Below are positions 27,189 through 35,624 of a stretch of DNA of 64,000 bases, one piece after another. Where the stretch lies: NCBI GenBank assembly GCA_016703025.1, contig JADJCV010000001.1:1-64000 (forward strand), in the 5' to 3' direction. Made by a program: the position numbers and the translations under genes. The stretch's first letter is position 1; each line of letters opens with the position of its first letter. The stretch comes from Candidatus Avedoeria danica (GTDB taxonomy: Bacteria; Chloroflexota; Anaerolineae; Epilineales; Epilineaceae). The notes under the pieces are model-generated. The model was not told the DNA's origin. It did no database searches and saw only the letters and a list, made by a program, of their open reading frames with translations.

Positions 27189-27893
27189 GTGGCGACAGAT
27201 CCCGCCAGCACGTCTGCGCCGATACCGCGCTCCATCGCACGCCGTTCCGTGCTGTACTACTTCGCGGCGCTGCTCCTCCTGGGCGGCATGTTCTTCCTCC
27301 CGGCCGGCACGCTCGACTACTGGCAGGCCTGGTTGTACCTGGCCATCCTGTTCGGCCTCATGGCCGTTCTGGGCACTCACGATCCGCTACGAGCCGGCCG
27401 TCCTCGAGCGCCGCCTCCGCACGCGCGAGACCGAGATGTCGCAGCAGCGGATCATCCGATTCGCCCTCGTGCTCTACCCTCGTCGCCTTCCCTGATCCCC
27501 GGCCTCGATCGACGCTACGGCTGGTCGACCGTCCCGCCGGCCGTCGTCGTGGCGGCCGACATCGTCATCGTCGCGGGCTATCTCCTGTTCGCGCGCGTCC
27601 TGCTGGCCAACCGCTTCGCGTCGCGCGTGATCGAGGTGGCGCCGGAGCAGACGCTGGCCACCACCGGGCCGTACGCCGTCGTGCGGCACCCGATGTACGT
27701 CGCCATGCTGGCGATTTGGCTCGCGTCGCCGATCGCCCTCGGCTCGTGGTGGTCGTTCCTGCCCATGCTCGGCATCCTGCCCGTGATCGTGCTGCGGATC
27801 CGCAACGAGGAGGGCGTGCTCGCACGCGACCTCGCGGGCTACCGCGACTACATGGCAGGCGTCCGCTACCGGCTGCTGCCGGGCGTCTGGTGA
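27189..27893 (+). CDS. Isoprenylcysteine carboxylmethyltransferase family membrane protein, frame-shifted
   Basis: GTG 27189 follows the cytochrome gene by 37 bases, with GGAGGG upstream. Helices are visible (SVLYYFAALLLLGGMFFLP; WLYLAILFGLMAVL; VVVAADIVIVAGYLLFARVL). The methyltransferase core is intact in the C-terminal half: ATTGPYAVVRHPMYVAMLAI, then ILPVIVLRIRNEEGVLARDL, AGYRDYMAGVRYRLLPGVW. The 'RHP.Y' and 'E...L......Y..Y...V..RLiPg' phrases are the AdoMet-binding hallmark of the ICMT/PEMT group. Two one-base shifts near 27375 and 27475 break the middle (TIRYEPAVLERRLRTRETEM, then RIIRFALVLY). The substrate is unknown. An AdoMet-synthetase-like gene follows, which may be chance. Confidence 0.82.
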   Translation: MATDPASTSAPIPRSIARRSVLYYFAALLLLGGMFFLPAGTLDYWQAWLYLAILFGLMAVLGTHDPLRAGRPRAPPPHARDRDVAAADHPIRPRALPSSPSLIPGLDRRYGWSTVPPAVVVAADIVIVAGYLLFARVLLANRFASRVIEVAPEQTLATTGPYAVVRHPMYVAMLAIWLASPIALGSWWSFLPMLGILPVIVLRIRNEEGVLARDLAGYRDYMAGVRYRLLPGVW

Positions 27894-27976
27894 GCGACGT
27901 GCCGCCGATGATGGGGCAGCCATACGTACGACCGACAGCGCCGACAGCGAGACCCGCGCGATCGGGGCGACCGTAG

Positions 27977-29002
27977 ATGGCATCCACCCGGATGGCATCC
28001 ACCCGCAATCCGATCGTCGTCGAGCCCTGCGAGGTGCTCGAGCCGATGCGCCTGCTCGTCGGCGACCGGGCGACGACGGACGTCGGCGGCCGGCACTTCG
28101 ACGTCGCCGCGATCGCGACGGCCGCGGCGCGCGGCTGGATCGGCGCGCACCTGCGGTACGTCGATCCCGAGCGCCACTTCGTCGTCGAGAGCACGCTGAA
28201 GCCGGGGTCCGTCGAGCTCACGGACCTGTTCGGCCGCGAAACGATCGGCGCGAACGACACCTCGGCTGCGATGGGCTACGCGCCGCTGTCCGAGACCGAG
28301 CGCCTTGTCATCGCCGCCGAGCGCTACTTGAACGGTTCGACGTTCCAAGCAGCGTTCCCGGAAGCCGGCCAGGACATCAAGGTCATGGCTTGCCGCACCG
28401 ACGCCACGCTCGGCCTGACCGTCGCGCTGGCGTTCGTCGACCGGTTCGTGCAGTCGGCGGCGGCCTACTTCGAGCGCAAGGAGGCGATCCGCCGCGACCT
28501 GCAGGCCCATTTGTCCGCCCAGCTGGAGCACCTCGACGCCGTCACGGTCGACCTGAACACACTGGACGATCCGACGCGCGGCGAAGGCGGGATGTACCTG
28601 ACCGTCCTCGGCACGTCCGCCGAAGGCGGCGACTGCGGCCAGGTCGGCCGCGGCAACCGCGTGAACGGCGTGATCCCGCTGAACCGCCCGATCGGCTCGG
28701 AGGCGGCGGCCGGCAAGAACCCGGTGCGCCACGTCGGCAAGATCTACACGCTCCTCACCCACCACATCGCCGACCGCATCCAGCGCGAGGTGCCCGGCAT
28801 CGACGAGGTCTACGTCTGGCTGTGCAGCCAGATCGGCCGCCCGATCGACGACCCATGGCTGGCGTCGGCGCAGGTCCGCCCGGCGGCGGGCGCGGACGTG
28901 CGCGAGCTGTCGCCGGCCGTCGAGCGGGTGTTTGCGCGCGAGCTGGCGGCCATCGGGGGGTTCACGGAGCGGTTGACGCGGGGGGAGCTGCCGGTGTGGT
29001 GA
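27977..29002 (+). CDS. Archaeal-type S-adenosylmethionine synthetase, N-terminally shortened
   Basis: A 341-residue protein of the archaeal AdoMet synthetase family (PF01941/COG1812). Signature stretches are intact: GANDTSAAMGYAPLSETERL, AGQDIKVMACRTDATLGLTV, GMYLTVLGTSAEGGDCGQVG, RGNRVNGVIPLNRPIGSEAA, AGKNPVRHVGKIYTLLTHHI and VWLCSQIGRPIDDPW. Archaeal enzymes are about 400 residues and start with a domain holding the GHPD substrate/ATP motif. Here the protein begins at what would be about residue 75, and a stop codon (27974-27976) lies immediately upstream in frame, so that domain is missing. The gene opens with a doubled 15-base unit coding MASTRMASTR. It may be a non-canonical or inactive homologue. 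It is 83 bases after the methyltransferase gene. Confidence 0.85.
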   Translation: MASTRMASTRNPIVVEPCEVLEPMRLLVGDRATTDVGGRHFDVAAIATAAARGWIGAHLRYVDPERHFVVESTLKPGSVELTDLFGRETIGANDTSAAMGYAPLSETERLVIAAERYLNGSTFQAAFPEAGQDIKVMACRTDATLGLTVALAFVDRFVQSAAAYFERKEAIRRDLQAHLSAQLEHLDAVTVDLNTLDDPTRGEGGMYLTVLGTSAEGGDCGQVGRGNRVNGVIPLNRPIGSEAAAGKNPVRHVGKIYTLLTHHIADRIQREVPGIDEVYVWLCSQIGRPIDDPWLASAQVRPAAGADVRELSPAVERVFARELAAIGGFTERLTRGELPVW

Positions 29003-29032
29003 GGGGGCGACAGGGGGATCGCCTGCGACGCA

Positions 29033-30579
29033 TCAATCCGAACCGGCCGACGTGTCCTTCGTCCGCCGCGGCCGCCGGCGCCACAGCATCGCGGCGTCGA
29101 CCAGGAACACGATGCCCCCCCACGCCGCGATAACCGCCAGCGGCCACGCGACGAGCCGCGGTGCCAAGAACAATACGGCGCCGCCCGTCAGGAGCGCGAG
29201 GCCCATGCCGACGATCGGCTTGGCTTCCATCGTCTCGAGCGCCCGGCGACCCAGGACGACGGCGCCGATCGCCGTTCCGAACCGCGTGGCGGTCCGTGCC
29301 ATCCGCTGCGCCGACCGCGGGCGCCAGCGCCGCCGCGCCAGCCAGACCGCCGGGCGCCGCGGCGCGAAGTGAAGCTCGGCAAAGATCTCCGTCGAGCGCG
29401 TGAGGTCCTCGAGGTAGTGCCCTTCCATCGTGCCGGCCACGCCCCTTGTCCTCGATCGCGACGTCGAGCTCCCAGTTGCCGACCCAGCCGTTCAGGTTCA
29501 GGTTCGTCGAGCCGACGCGCGACCACAGCCCGTCGGCGACCGCGGTCTTGGCGTGGATCATCGTCCCCTGCCACTCGAAGATCCGCACGCCGGACTCGAG
29601 CAGCGGCCGATAGAGCGACCGCGACACCGGCACCGTCCACCCCACGTCGCTGCCCCCCGCAGCAGCAGCCGGACGTCCACGCCGTCCTCCGACGCGCGCC
29701 GCAGCGCATCCACTAGGAGCCGCTGCCGATGAAGTAGGCGTCCGTGATCCAGAGCGTCCGGCGGGCCAGCGAGCAGACGAGGAGGTCCATCCGGAGCAGG
29801 TTCGCGGCGAACGGTTCGGTGGAGATCAACCGGACGTTGACGGGCGCGGCGGAAGCCGGGTTGCCGCCGGCCGTTTGTGTGCCGACCGTTCGTTCGTCGG
29901 CAGCTCGTTCGCCCTCGACGCCGACGTCGAGGGTGATGTCGATGTCGCCGGCGCGATCCGCGCGCGCGCCGCTTCCTTCCACCACGGGGATGACGCCGCC
30001 CGCCCGCCGCCAGCTGGCCGCGAACACGTGCTCCGCGTCCGCAACGACCGGGCCGATCAGCTCCACGCCGGTGTCCCGCCACGGCTCCCGCCCCTTGTCC
30101 GGCACCCCTTCCCACTCACGGCCGATGCACAGCCCGCTCACGAACGCCACCCGGCCGTCGACGACGATCAGCTTGCGGTGGTTGCGCGACACCCACCCGA
30201 GCGGCGCGCGGATCGACGGCGGGTTGGACGCCCGCACCTCCCCGCCGGCCTCCAGAAGCGGCCGGAACACGCCGCGCGCGGCGCTGAGGCCCGACCCGAA
30301 CCAGTCGTAGAGCACCCGGACCTCGACGCCCGCGCGCGCCCGCCTCGCCAGCAAGTCGACGAAGCGCAGGCCAGTTCGATCGTGCCGGAAGATGTACATC
30401 TCGATATGGATCGTCGCGCCCGCGCCCGCGATCGCTTCCTCCCAGGCCGGGAAGTTCTCGGTGCCGTCCCGCAGCACCCGCACGGCGTTCCCGCCGACGA
30501 GCGCCGCACCGGCGGCGCGGCTGAACATCTGGTCGGCGAACCGCTGGACGAGCAGTCGGTCGGTGGACGGGTTGACCAT
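29033..30579 (-). CDS. Phospholipase D-like protein (cardiolipin synthase group), frame-shifted
   Basis: About 510 codons from ATG 30579. Two HKD motifs mark the two halves of the catalytic site: SRNHRKLIVVDGRVAFVSG (about residues 145-163) and MIHAKTAVADGLWSRVGSTN near 29480-29560. Further family phrases are IHIEMYIFRHDRTGLRFVDL, VRVLYDWFGSG, LWITDAYFIG and STNLNLNGWVGNWELDVAI. Shifts fall near 29720, 29655 and 29440. Unlike typical cardiolipin synthases, which have N-terminal helices, this one has a hydrophobic C-terminal extension (LALLTGGAVLFLAPRLVAWP; IAAWGGIVFLVDAAMLW). Catalysis should be transphosphatidylation or phosphodiester hydrolysis at the membrane; the exact substrate is unknown. 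Confidence 0.8.
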
Positions 30580-30613
30580 GGGGGGATGATAGCGATCGGG
30601 CTCCGGGCGAGCG

Positions 30614-32533
30614 TCAGCGGACCGCACTCCGCATCGCGATCGGCAGCCACAACGACGCCGGCGCCCCCGCCGCCGGCGGCGTCGCCGACGGTTCCGGCAT
30701 CCTCGACGACGTTCCTGTCGGCAATGCGGTCGGCGCGACCGTCGACATGACGGTGGGCTCGTCGGTGGGCGTCACGGCTCGCTCCGGAAACACGATCGCC
30801 GCCCGAACGTGCCCCGCCCACCGCCGACCGTGCTCCGTCAGCCCCGCCGCGTTGAAGTGGATGCCGTCCGACCGCCACGCCGGCCCGACGATGTCGTCCG
30901 TCGGCGGCCCGGCGAACACCTCGCCGACACCGTCGTCGCCGGCGCCGCCGGCAATACCTGCGATCACGGCGTCCTGCCCCGCCACGATCGCGTCGATCGG
31001 CGCCTGCGCCAGGCCCGGCACGAAGCCGACGCGCGCGATGCCCCACGGCACGGCGTACCCGGCGTCGACGCGCGAGGCACGGATGACGGTGCGGAGTCGC
31101 GCGGCGTACACGGTGCGCGACGTGCCGCCGCCGCGTCGCTCTCGCCCTGGTGCCACAGCACGGCCCGCGCCCGCCGGGACCGAGAGCGACGAGCGCATCC
31201 CGCAGCCGCGGGTACAGCGTACCGCCCGGCAGCCACTGCTCGACCGTCGTCCCGCCCCAGCCGACGGACACGAGACCGATGGGCACGTCGACCGCGCCGG
31301 CCAGCGCGTCGCCGAACGCGGGGCAAGGCGACCCGCCCTCGCCGGTGGCGATGGGCTGGGGTCGGCCGCCGGCCGCCAGCCGCCGGGGCCGAACGCCACG
31401 ATGCGCGCGTCCGCGGGCGTCTGTCGCGGCGCGCCGTGGTTCGCGGAGTTCGACTGGCCGGCGGTGACGAAGACCTCGCCGACGCCGACAGGTTCGACGG
31501 CGGCGGTGCCGAGGACGACATCGTCGATGTCGCCCGCAACCGCCATCGCTCGCGCTTCGATCCGGTACCAGCCGCCCGCGACGGGCATCGTCTCACTGAA
31601 GACGCCGTTTGCGCCGAGCGCCACGGTTCGCCAGCCGGTCGCCTGGCCGCGGAAGCCGCCCGCGGGCACGGCTCGGACGTCGACGCGCCCTGTCGCGGCG
31701 CTCGTGCGGCCCCGAATCGCGACGGCCGCCCGGTCGTCGTCGCCGCGCTGTTGCACCGCGAACGGCGCGGGCGCGGTGAGGTCGATCGCCGGCAGCGGGG
31801 CTTCGCGGACGTACACGCGCAGGCGCCGAATGACGTAATCGCCCGCGTTCTGGCGAAACGTCCAGTCCGGGTTGCCCGTCGGGCTGTTGCCGATGCCGAT
31901 GTCGCCGGCATCCGTGAAGCCCCAGCGGTTGTAGGCCAGGAGCGTCGTGCCGCTGGCCGTCGCGTGCACCTGGAGCGAGCCGTAGCCGGCGACGGGATCG
32001 GCCGGAGCGTCGCCGAAGTCGTACGCGCTGTCGCTCGCGCCGACGACGCGGCCACCGTTCGCCGCGGCGTAGTTGTTCGGCCAAAGCTCGACGTTGCCCT
32101 CGATGCCGTCGCCGGTCGGCAGTCCCGCCACGTTCGATGCCACCGTCATCGCCCCGACACTCCGCTGGAACGACGCCCCGCTCGGCGCCGTCGGCAGGCC
32201 GATCCGGCGGACATCGCGCGTGAACGCCTGCATCGTCACCCAGACCCACTGATCGACCCCGCCCGTCGTCCGCAGCTCCATCAGGTAGCCGACGCGGTCG
32301 AAACCCGCGTCGAGACCGTCGCTGGCGTCGACTTGGTAGGGGACGGGCGACGTGTGGTAGCCGGGGGAGGCGACGGGGATGTCGAGGGCGTAGATCAGGC
32401 GGTAGCCGTCGGCCGCGGGGTTGGGGGCGGGCTGGGCGTGGGCGGCCGTCGAACCAAGGGCGATGACGGCCGGAAAGGTCGATGCGAGGATCGCCGCGGT
32501 GCGTCGAATGGTGGAACGGGCGGGAATGCGCAT
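30614..32533 (-). CDS. Secreted sialate O-acetylesterase-like SGNH hydrolase, frame-shifted
   Basis: About 640 codons from ATG 32533, with a signal peptide (RRTAAILASTFPAVIALGST, cut near AAHAQP). The N-terminal part is an unassigned beta-rich domain (LIYALDIPVASPGYHTSPV). The esterase core has block I with nucleophile Ser (VFVTAGQSNSANHGAP), IGLVSVGWGGTTVEQWLPGG, WHQGESDA and the catalytic Asp/His block (SDGIHFNAAGLTEHGRRWAG). Several shifts lie between 31390 and 31090. The C-terminus is a threonine/proline-rich spacer and LWLPIAMRSAVR. It is likely to deacetylate external glycans, but this is inferred only from family. Confidence 0.75.
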   Translation of the reverse strand: MRIPARSTIRRTAAILASTFPAVIALGSTAAHAQPAPNPAADGYRLIYALDIPVASPGYHTSPVPYQVDASDGLDAGFDRVGYLMELRTTGGVDQWVWVTMQAFTRDVRRIGLPTAPSGASFQRSVGAMTVASNVAGLPTGDGIEGNVELWPNNYAAANGGRVVGASDSAYDFGDAPADPVAGYGSLQVHATASGTTLLAYNRWGFTDAGDIGIGNSPTGNPDWTFRQNAGDYVIRRLRVYVREAPLPAIDLTAPAPFAVQQRGDDDRAAVAIRGRTSAATGRVDVRAVPAGGFRGQATGWRTVALGANGVFSETMPVAGGWYRIEARAMAVAGDIDDVVLGTAAVEPVGVGEVFVTAGQSNSANHGAPRQTPADARIVAFGPGGWRPAADPSPSPPARAGRLAPRSATRWPARSTCPSVSCPSAGAGRRSSSGCRAVRCTRGCGMRSSLSVPAGAGRAVAPGRERRGGGTSRTVYAARLRTVIRASRVDAGYAVPWGIARVGFVPGLAQAPIDAIVAGQDAVIAGIAGGAGDDGVGEVFAGPPTDDIVGPAWRSDGIHFNAAGLTEHGRRWAGHVRAAIVFPERAVTPTDEPTVMSTVAPTALPTGTSSRMPEPSATPPAAGAPASLWLPIAMRSAVR

Positions 32534-32703
32534 GGTCGGACCCCGGTGACATCGCGACGTCCGTCGTATCGGGACTCCGAGAGTATCGCCCCAATGCTGG
32601 ACTCGGCACGGGTTTTCGGGGAACGTGTCCCCGAACGGCCCTCTCATGACTCTCCTGAGTGAAATCCGCGGTGAAATCCGCATCACCCAGCGAGCACCGA
32701 ACG

Positions 32704-33294
32704 AACATGGTGATGACCGACGCCCCACCGACCGCCCAACGCCCGTACCCGCCTGAAGTCGCCCGTGTGGCCGGAGCAACGTTTGCCACGGCCACACGCA
32801 CGTTGACGTTCAACGCCCTCGTCGCCGACGCCGGCGAGGCCGTCGCCCGCTTCCTGTACGGCATGACCGGCGACCGGGCCACCGCCGAGGATCTGGCCCA
32901 GGAGACATTCCTGCTTGCCTGGACGCACATCGATGAGCTGCGAGAGCCTACGGCCGCCCGCAGCTGGCTCTTCGCCATCGCCGCCAACACCGCCCGCCGC
33001 CACCTCCGCCGCGCCCACCGCTTCGGCTGGCTGCCGCTGGAGGCGCTGCCGCTCGCGGCCCCCCGCCTTGCCGTCGACGGCCGCGATGACCTGCCGGACG
33101 ACGGCGTTGCGCTCGAACGGGCGTTGGGTCACCTCAGTGTCGACGACCGCGCGGTCCTGCTGTTGGTGGGGGCGCACGACCTGTCGATCGGCGAAGCCGC
33201 CGAGGCGCTTGGGATCTCGCCGGCCGCCGCGAAGAAACGCTGGCAGCGGGCATGCGCGCGGTTTCGCGATGCGATGCCGGAAGGGAGGGTATGA
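32704..33294 (+). CDS. ECF-type RNA polymerase sigma factor
   Basis: A 196-residue sigma-70 family protein with regions 2 and 4 only. Region 2 reads ARFLYGMTGDRATAEDLAQE followed by TFLLAWTHIDELREPTAARS and WLFAIAANTARRHLRR. Region 4 reads LSVDDRAVLLLVGAHDLSIG and EAAEALGISPAAAKKRWQRA. ATG 32704 is chosen by the position of region 2; an in-frame frame opens further upstream, and no ribosome site is obvious. The last bases overlap the start of the partner gene (ATGA at 33291-33294), as for sigma/anti-sigma pairs. Confidence 0.85.
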   Translation, partial: NMVMTDAPPTAQRPYPPEVARVAGATFATATRTLTFNALVADAGEAVARFLYGMTGDRATAEDLAQETFLLAWTHIDELREPTAARSWLFAIAANTARRHLRRAHRFGWLPLEALPLAAPRLAVDGRDDLPDDGVALERALGHLSVDDRAVLLLVGAHDLSIGEAAEALGISPAAAKKRWQRACARFRDAMPEGRV

Positions 33295-34923
33295 TGGACG
33301 ATCAGGAACGATCGATGCGCCAGTCCGACATCGTCTCCGATGAAGTTGCCGTCCGCGAGGCACTCGCGACACATCCATGGCCGCGGTTCGGCGAAGCCCT
33401 GCAGGCACGGCTAACCGCCATCACAGCCGGAGCTCCCGATTTGCGGCCGGTCGCGACGAACGTGACCGCTCCAGCCGAAGACCCCGGAGGCAGTTCCGGT
33501 GCCTCACCCGCCGGCTCGCCGGCGGGATGTCCTCCACCTGCGCGAAGCGCTGGCGACGGCGGCGCTGCTCGTCATCGCGGTTGGGCTCGCGTTGTGGGCC
33601 ACATCCAGCGGTCGCATGCGGCAGGCGCGGCCGCTGTCGGCGCCCGTCGGCCTCGACGCGCGGCCGGTGACAAGCGGCACGATCGCCTCTGCCCTCGACT
33701 CGCAACTCTACCGCACGTTGCCGGCGGTCGGCGATCCGATGGCCATCCTGCGACTCGACATGCGGACCGGGCGGTCCGAGCCGGTGTGGGAAGCGCCCCG
33801 CTCGATGTGGACCGATGCGTCCACGTACACGATCGCGGTGCTCTCGCCGGACCGATCGCGCGTTGCAGTCGTGCGCCGCGCCCAGTCCCCCGATGCCCCA
33901 TCGTCGCTCTACGTGAGCACACTCGCGCGCGGCGCACGGGAGCCGAGCTCGATGGTCGAGGCGCACCATATCGAGGCGATCGACTGGACCGCCGACGGCA
34001 CAGCTTTGTACTATGCGCACCCGATCCCCGGCCCCGCGACGCCGACCCCAACGGACAATCTGGCCGTGGATCGTGGCGGATTCCCTCCGCTCAACGGATG
34101 GGAGTTCCACATCCTCTCGCTGAGGGAAAGCGGGACTGGCGGCCTGCTCGGTTGGGGCAACAGCGACGAGGGACTGCGCTCCCTGACCGAGGCGGGCGAG
34201 GATCGCGTCCTGATCCGGCTCGACGCCCCTGCACTAGAGGGCGCAGCGACGACCTTTCTGGTCGACGTGGATGAGAATGCCCGCCGGGTGATCGTCCTGC
34301 TGACGAATTTCCAAGATGAACGATCGGATCATTACTTGGTCTTCGACCTCGATTCCGGAGCCGTGGTCGACCGCATCGAGAGTCCGGAGGACACGTCCAT
34401 GGGGTGCATGGGACTGGCGGTGCCCGGAAAGCTGTCTTGTGGCGGGCCTGAGAGCAATGATCCTGACCCCATCTACCGCTATGGGCGACTCGACATCGCA
34501 ACGCACAAGGTGGAGATCCTCTGGCGCGGATTGTTTGCCCACGACCAGTATCCCATGTTCTCGTCTCCCGATGGGCGATGGCTCGTCGGGATCCATTTGT
34601 CCGACATTGGGGGGTCAGAGACAGCCGAAGGGCCAGACAAGCCTTCACCGGAGGAACGGCTTCTCGACGTGATCGACCTGTGGGACGCATATCCACGCGA
34701 CTTCCGAATCGGGGGCCTGACGGGCCTGCCGCTCATGTTCTTCCCGAACTCGTCTGTACTTCTGACGGCAGACGGCAAGCTCGTCGACCTCGATGCCACC
34801 TTCCTGCGCGGCGATGCGCCGATCACCCTGCCGTGGATGCTACCCGACCCGCTGCGATCACCCGCTTCGTCGGCCGCGTTACTCGGCTGGTTCGCGAACG
34901 CCGAGGCGCCCGCGGAGCGGTAG
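33291..34923 (+). CDS. Membrane-anchored putative anti-sigma factor with beta-propeller domain, frame-shifted
   Basis: ATG 33291 follows a GGGAGGG site and overlaps the sigma-factor stop. The N-terminal cytoplasmic 65 residues (DEVAVREALATHPWPRFGEA, then LQARLTAI) would bind the sigma factor. After a one-base shift near 33480 a single helix follows (EALATAALLVIAVGLALWAT), then an external region of about 430 residues with blades such as MAILRLDMRTGRSEPVWEAP, YTIAVLSPDRSRVAVVRR, HYLVFDLDSGAVVDRIES and YPMFSSPDGRWLVGIHLSD. This layout, small cytoplasmic part, one helix, TolB/WD-like sensor, fits a transmembrane anti-sigma factor. There is no zinc-binding HxxxCxxC motif. The role is inferred from gene order and topology. 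Confidence 0.7.
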
Positions 34924-35104
34924 TCGAGCGGCGGATATCGCCGTCACCATATGTGCACCGTGTTTCGATGGCGTCTCTCGAACCATAACCGCCCTACAAT
35001 CGTTCCACACCCCGGACGTCCACTCCTGCCCACCCCGCCGACCGACACCTCCGCGCGGGGCGGGCAGGCCATCGTCTCGAGAAGCTCGACAAGGAAGACC
35101 TCCC

Positions 35105-35476
35105 ATGATCCGCGATCTAGACATGGTCATGCTCTTCGCCGCCGACGTCGACCGCGCCGTCGCGTGGTACACCGACGTCCTCGGCCTCACCCTCCGCGCC
35201 CGCCACGGCGACTTCGCCGTCTTCGAGACCGGCGGCGCCCCCCTCGCCCTCCACGGCGGCGACCCCGCGGCCGCCGCGTCGCATTCCGCCAGCGCCACGC
35301 CCGTCCTGCGCGTCGACGACTACCCCGCCGCCAAGGCCGCGCTCCAGGCCAAAGGCTGCATCTTCACGTTCGAGAACACGACGCCGGGTGCGGTCTTCGG
35401 TTCGTTCAACGACTCGGAGGGCAACGCGCTGCAGATCATCCAGCGGACGGCTGGGGCGATCGGGAACAACGGCTGA
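35105..35476 (+). CDS. VOC (glyoxalase/bleomycin-resistance) family protein
   Basis: A 123-residue single VOC module starting at ATG 35105 with an AAGGAAG site. Paired beta-alpha-beta-beta-beta halves can be read: LDMVMLFAADVDRAVAWYTD, VLGLTLRARHGDFAVFET then VLRVDDYPAAKAALQAKGC, and FGSFNDSEGNALQIIQRT. Metal-site positions (Glu in FAVFETGG; Glu in DSEGNALQI) are present. VOC proteins include metalloenzymes and drug-binding proteins; which one this is cannot be told. Its last codons (AGAIGNNG and the TGA) lie inside a palindromic repeat. Confidence 0.85.
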   Translation: MIRDLDMVMLFAADVDRAVAWYTDVLGLTLRARHGDFAVFETGGAPLALHGGDPAAAASHSASATPVLRVDDYPAAKAALQAKGCIFTFENTTPGAVFGSFNDSEGNALQIIQRTAGAIGNNG

Positions 35477-35624
35477 AGCCGTCGCTGAGGGTGGCGTTGC
35501 ACGCCACCACGCGCCTGCCTCCGCAGGCGCCCGGATCACCCTCGCCCACTTGCCTTGGCGCCTGCGAAGGCAGGCGCGCGGTGGCCATAGGCCACCCCCA
35601 GCGACGGCTTCAGCCGTTGTTCCC
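35462..35624. repeat. Long near-perfect inverted repeat (REP/MITE-like element)
   Basis: The left arm, 35462-35531, and right arm, 35557-35624, are about 69 bases each and differ at roughly eight places, separated by 25 bases. Each arm carries the core AACGGCTGAAGCCG. The element holds the last codons and stop of the VOC gene on one side and a likely start of the CRTAC1 gene on the other. The core recurs in the hairpin at 40633-40650. No transposase is present. Confidence 0.85.

Noticed and set aside
30809..32662. 617-residue open frame on the plus strand
   Set aside because: Shadow of the esterase gene on the minus strand, which has a signal peptide and catalytic blocks.
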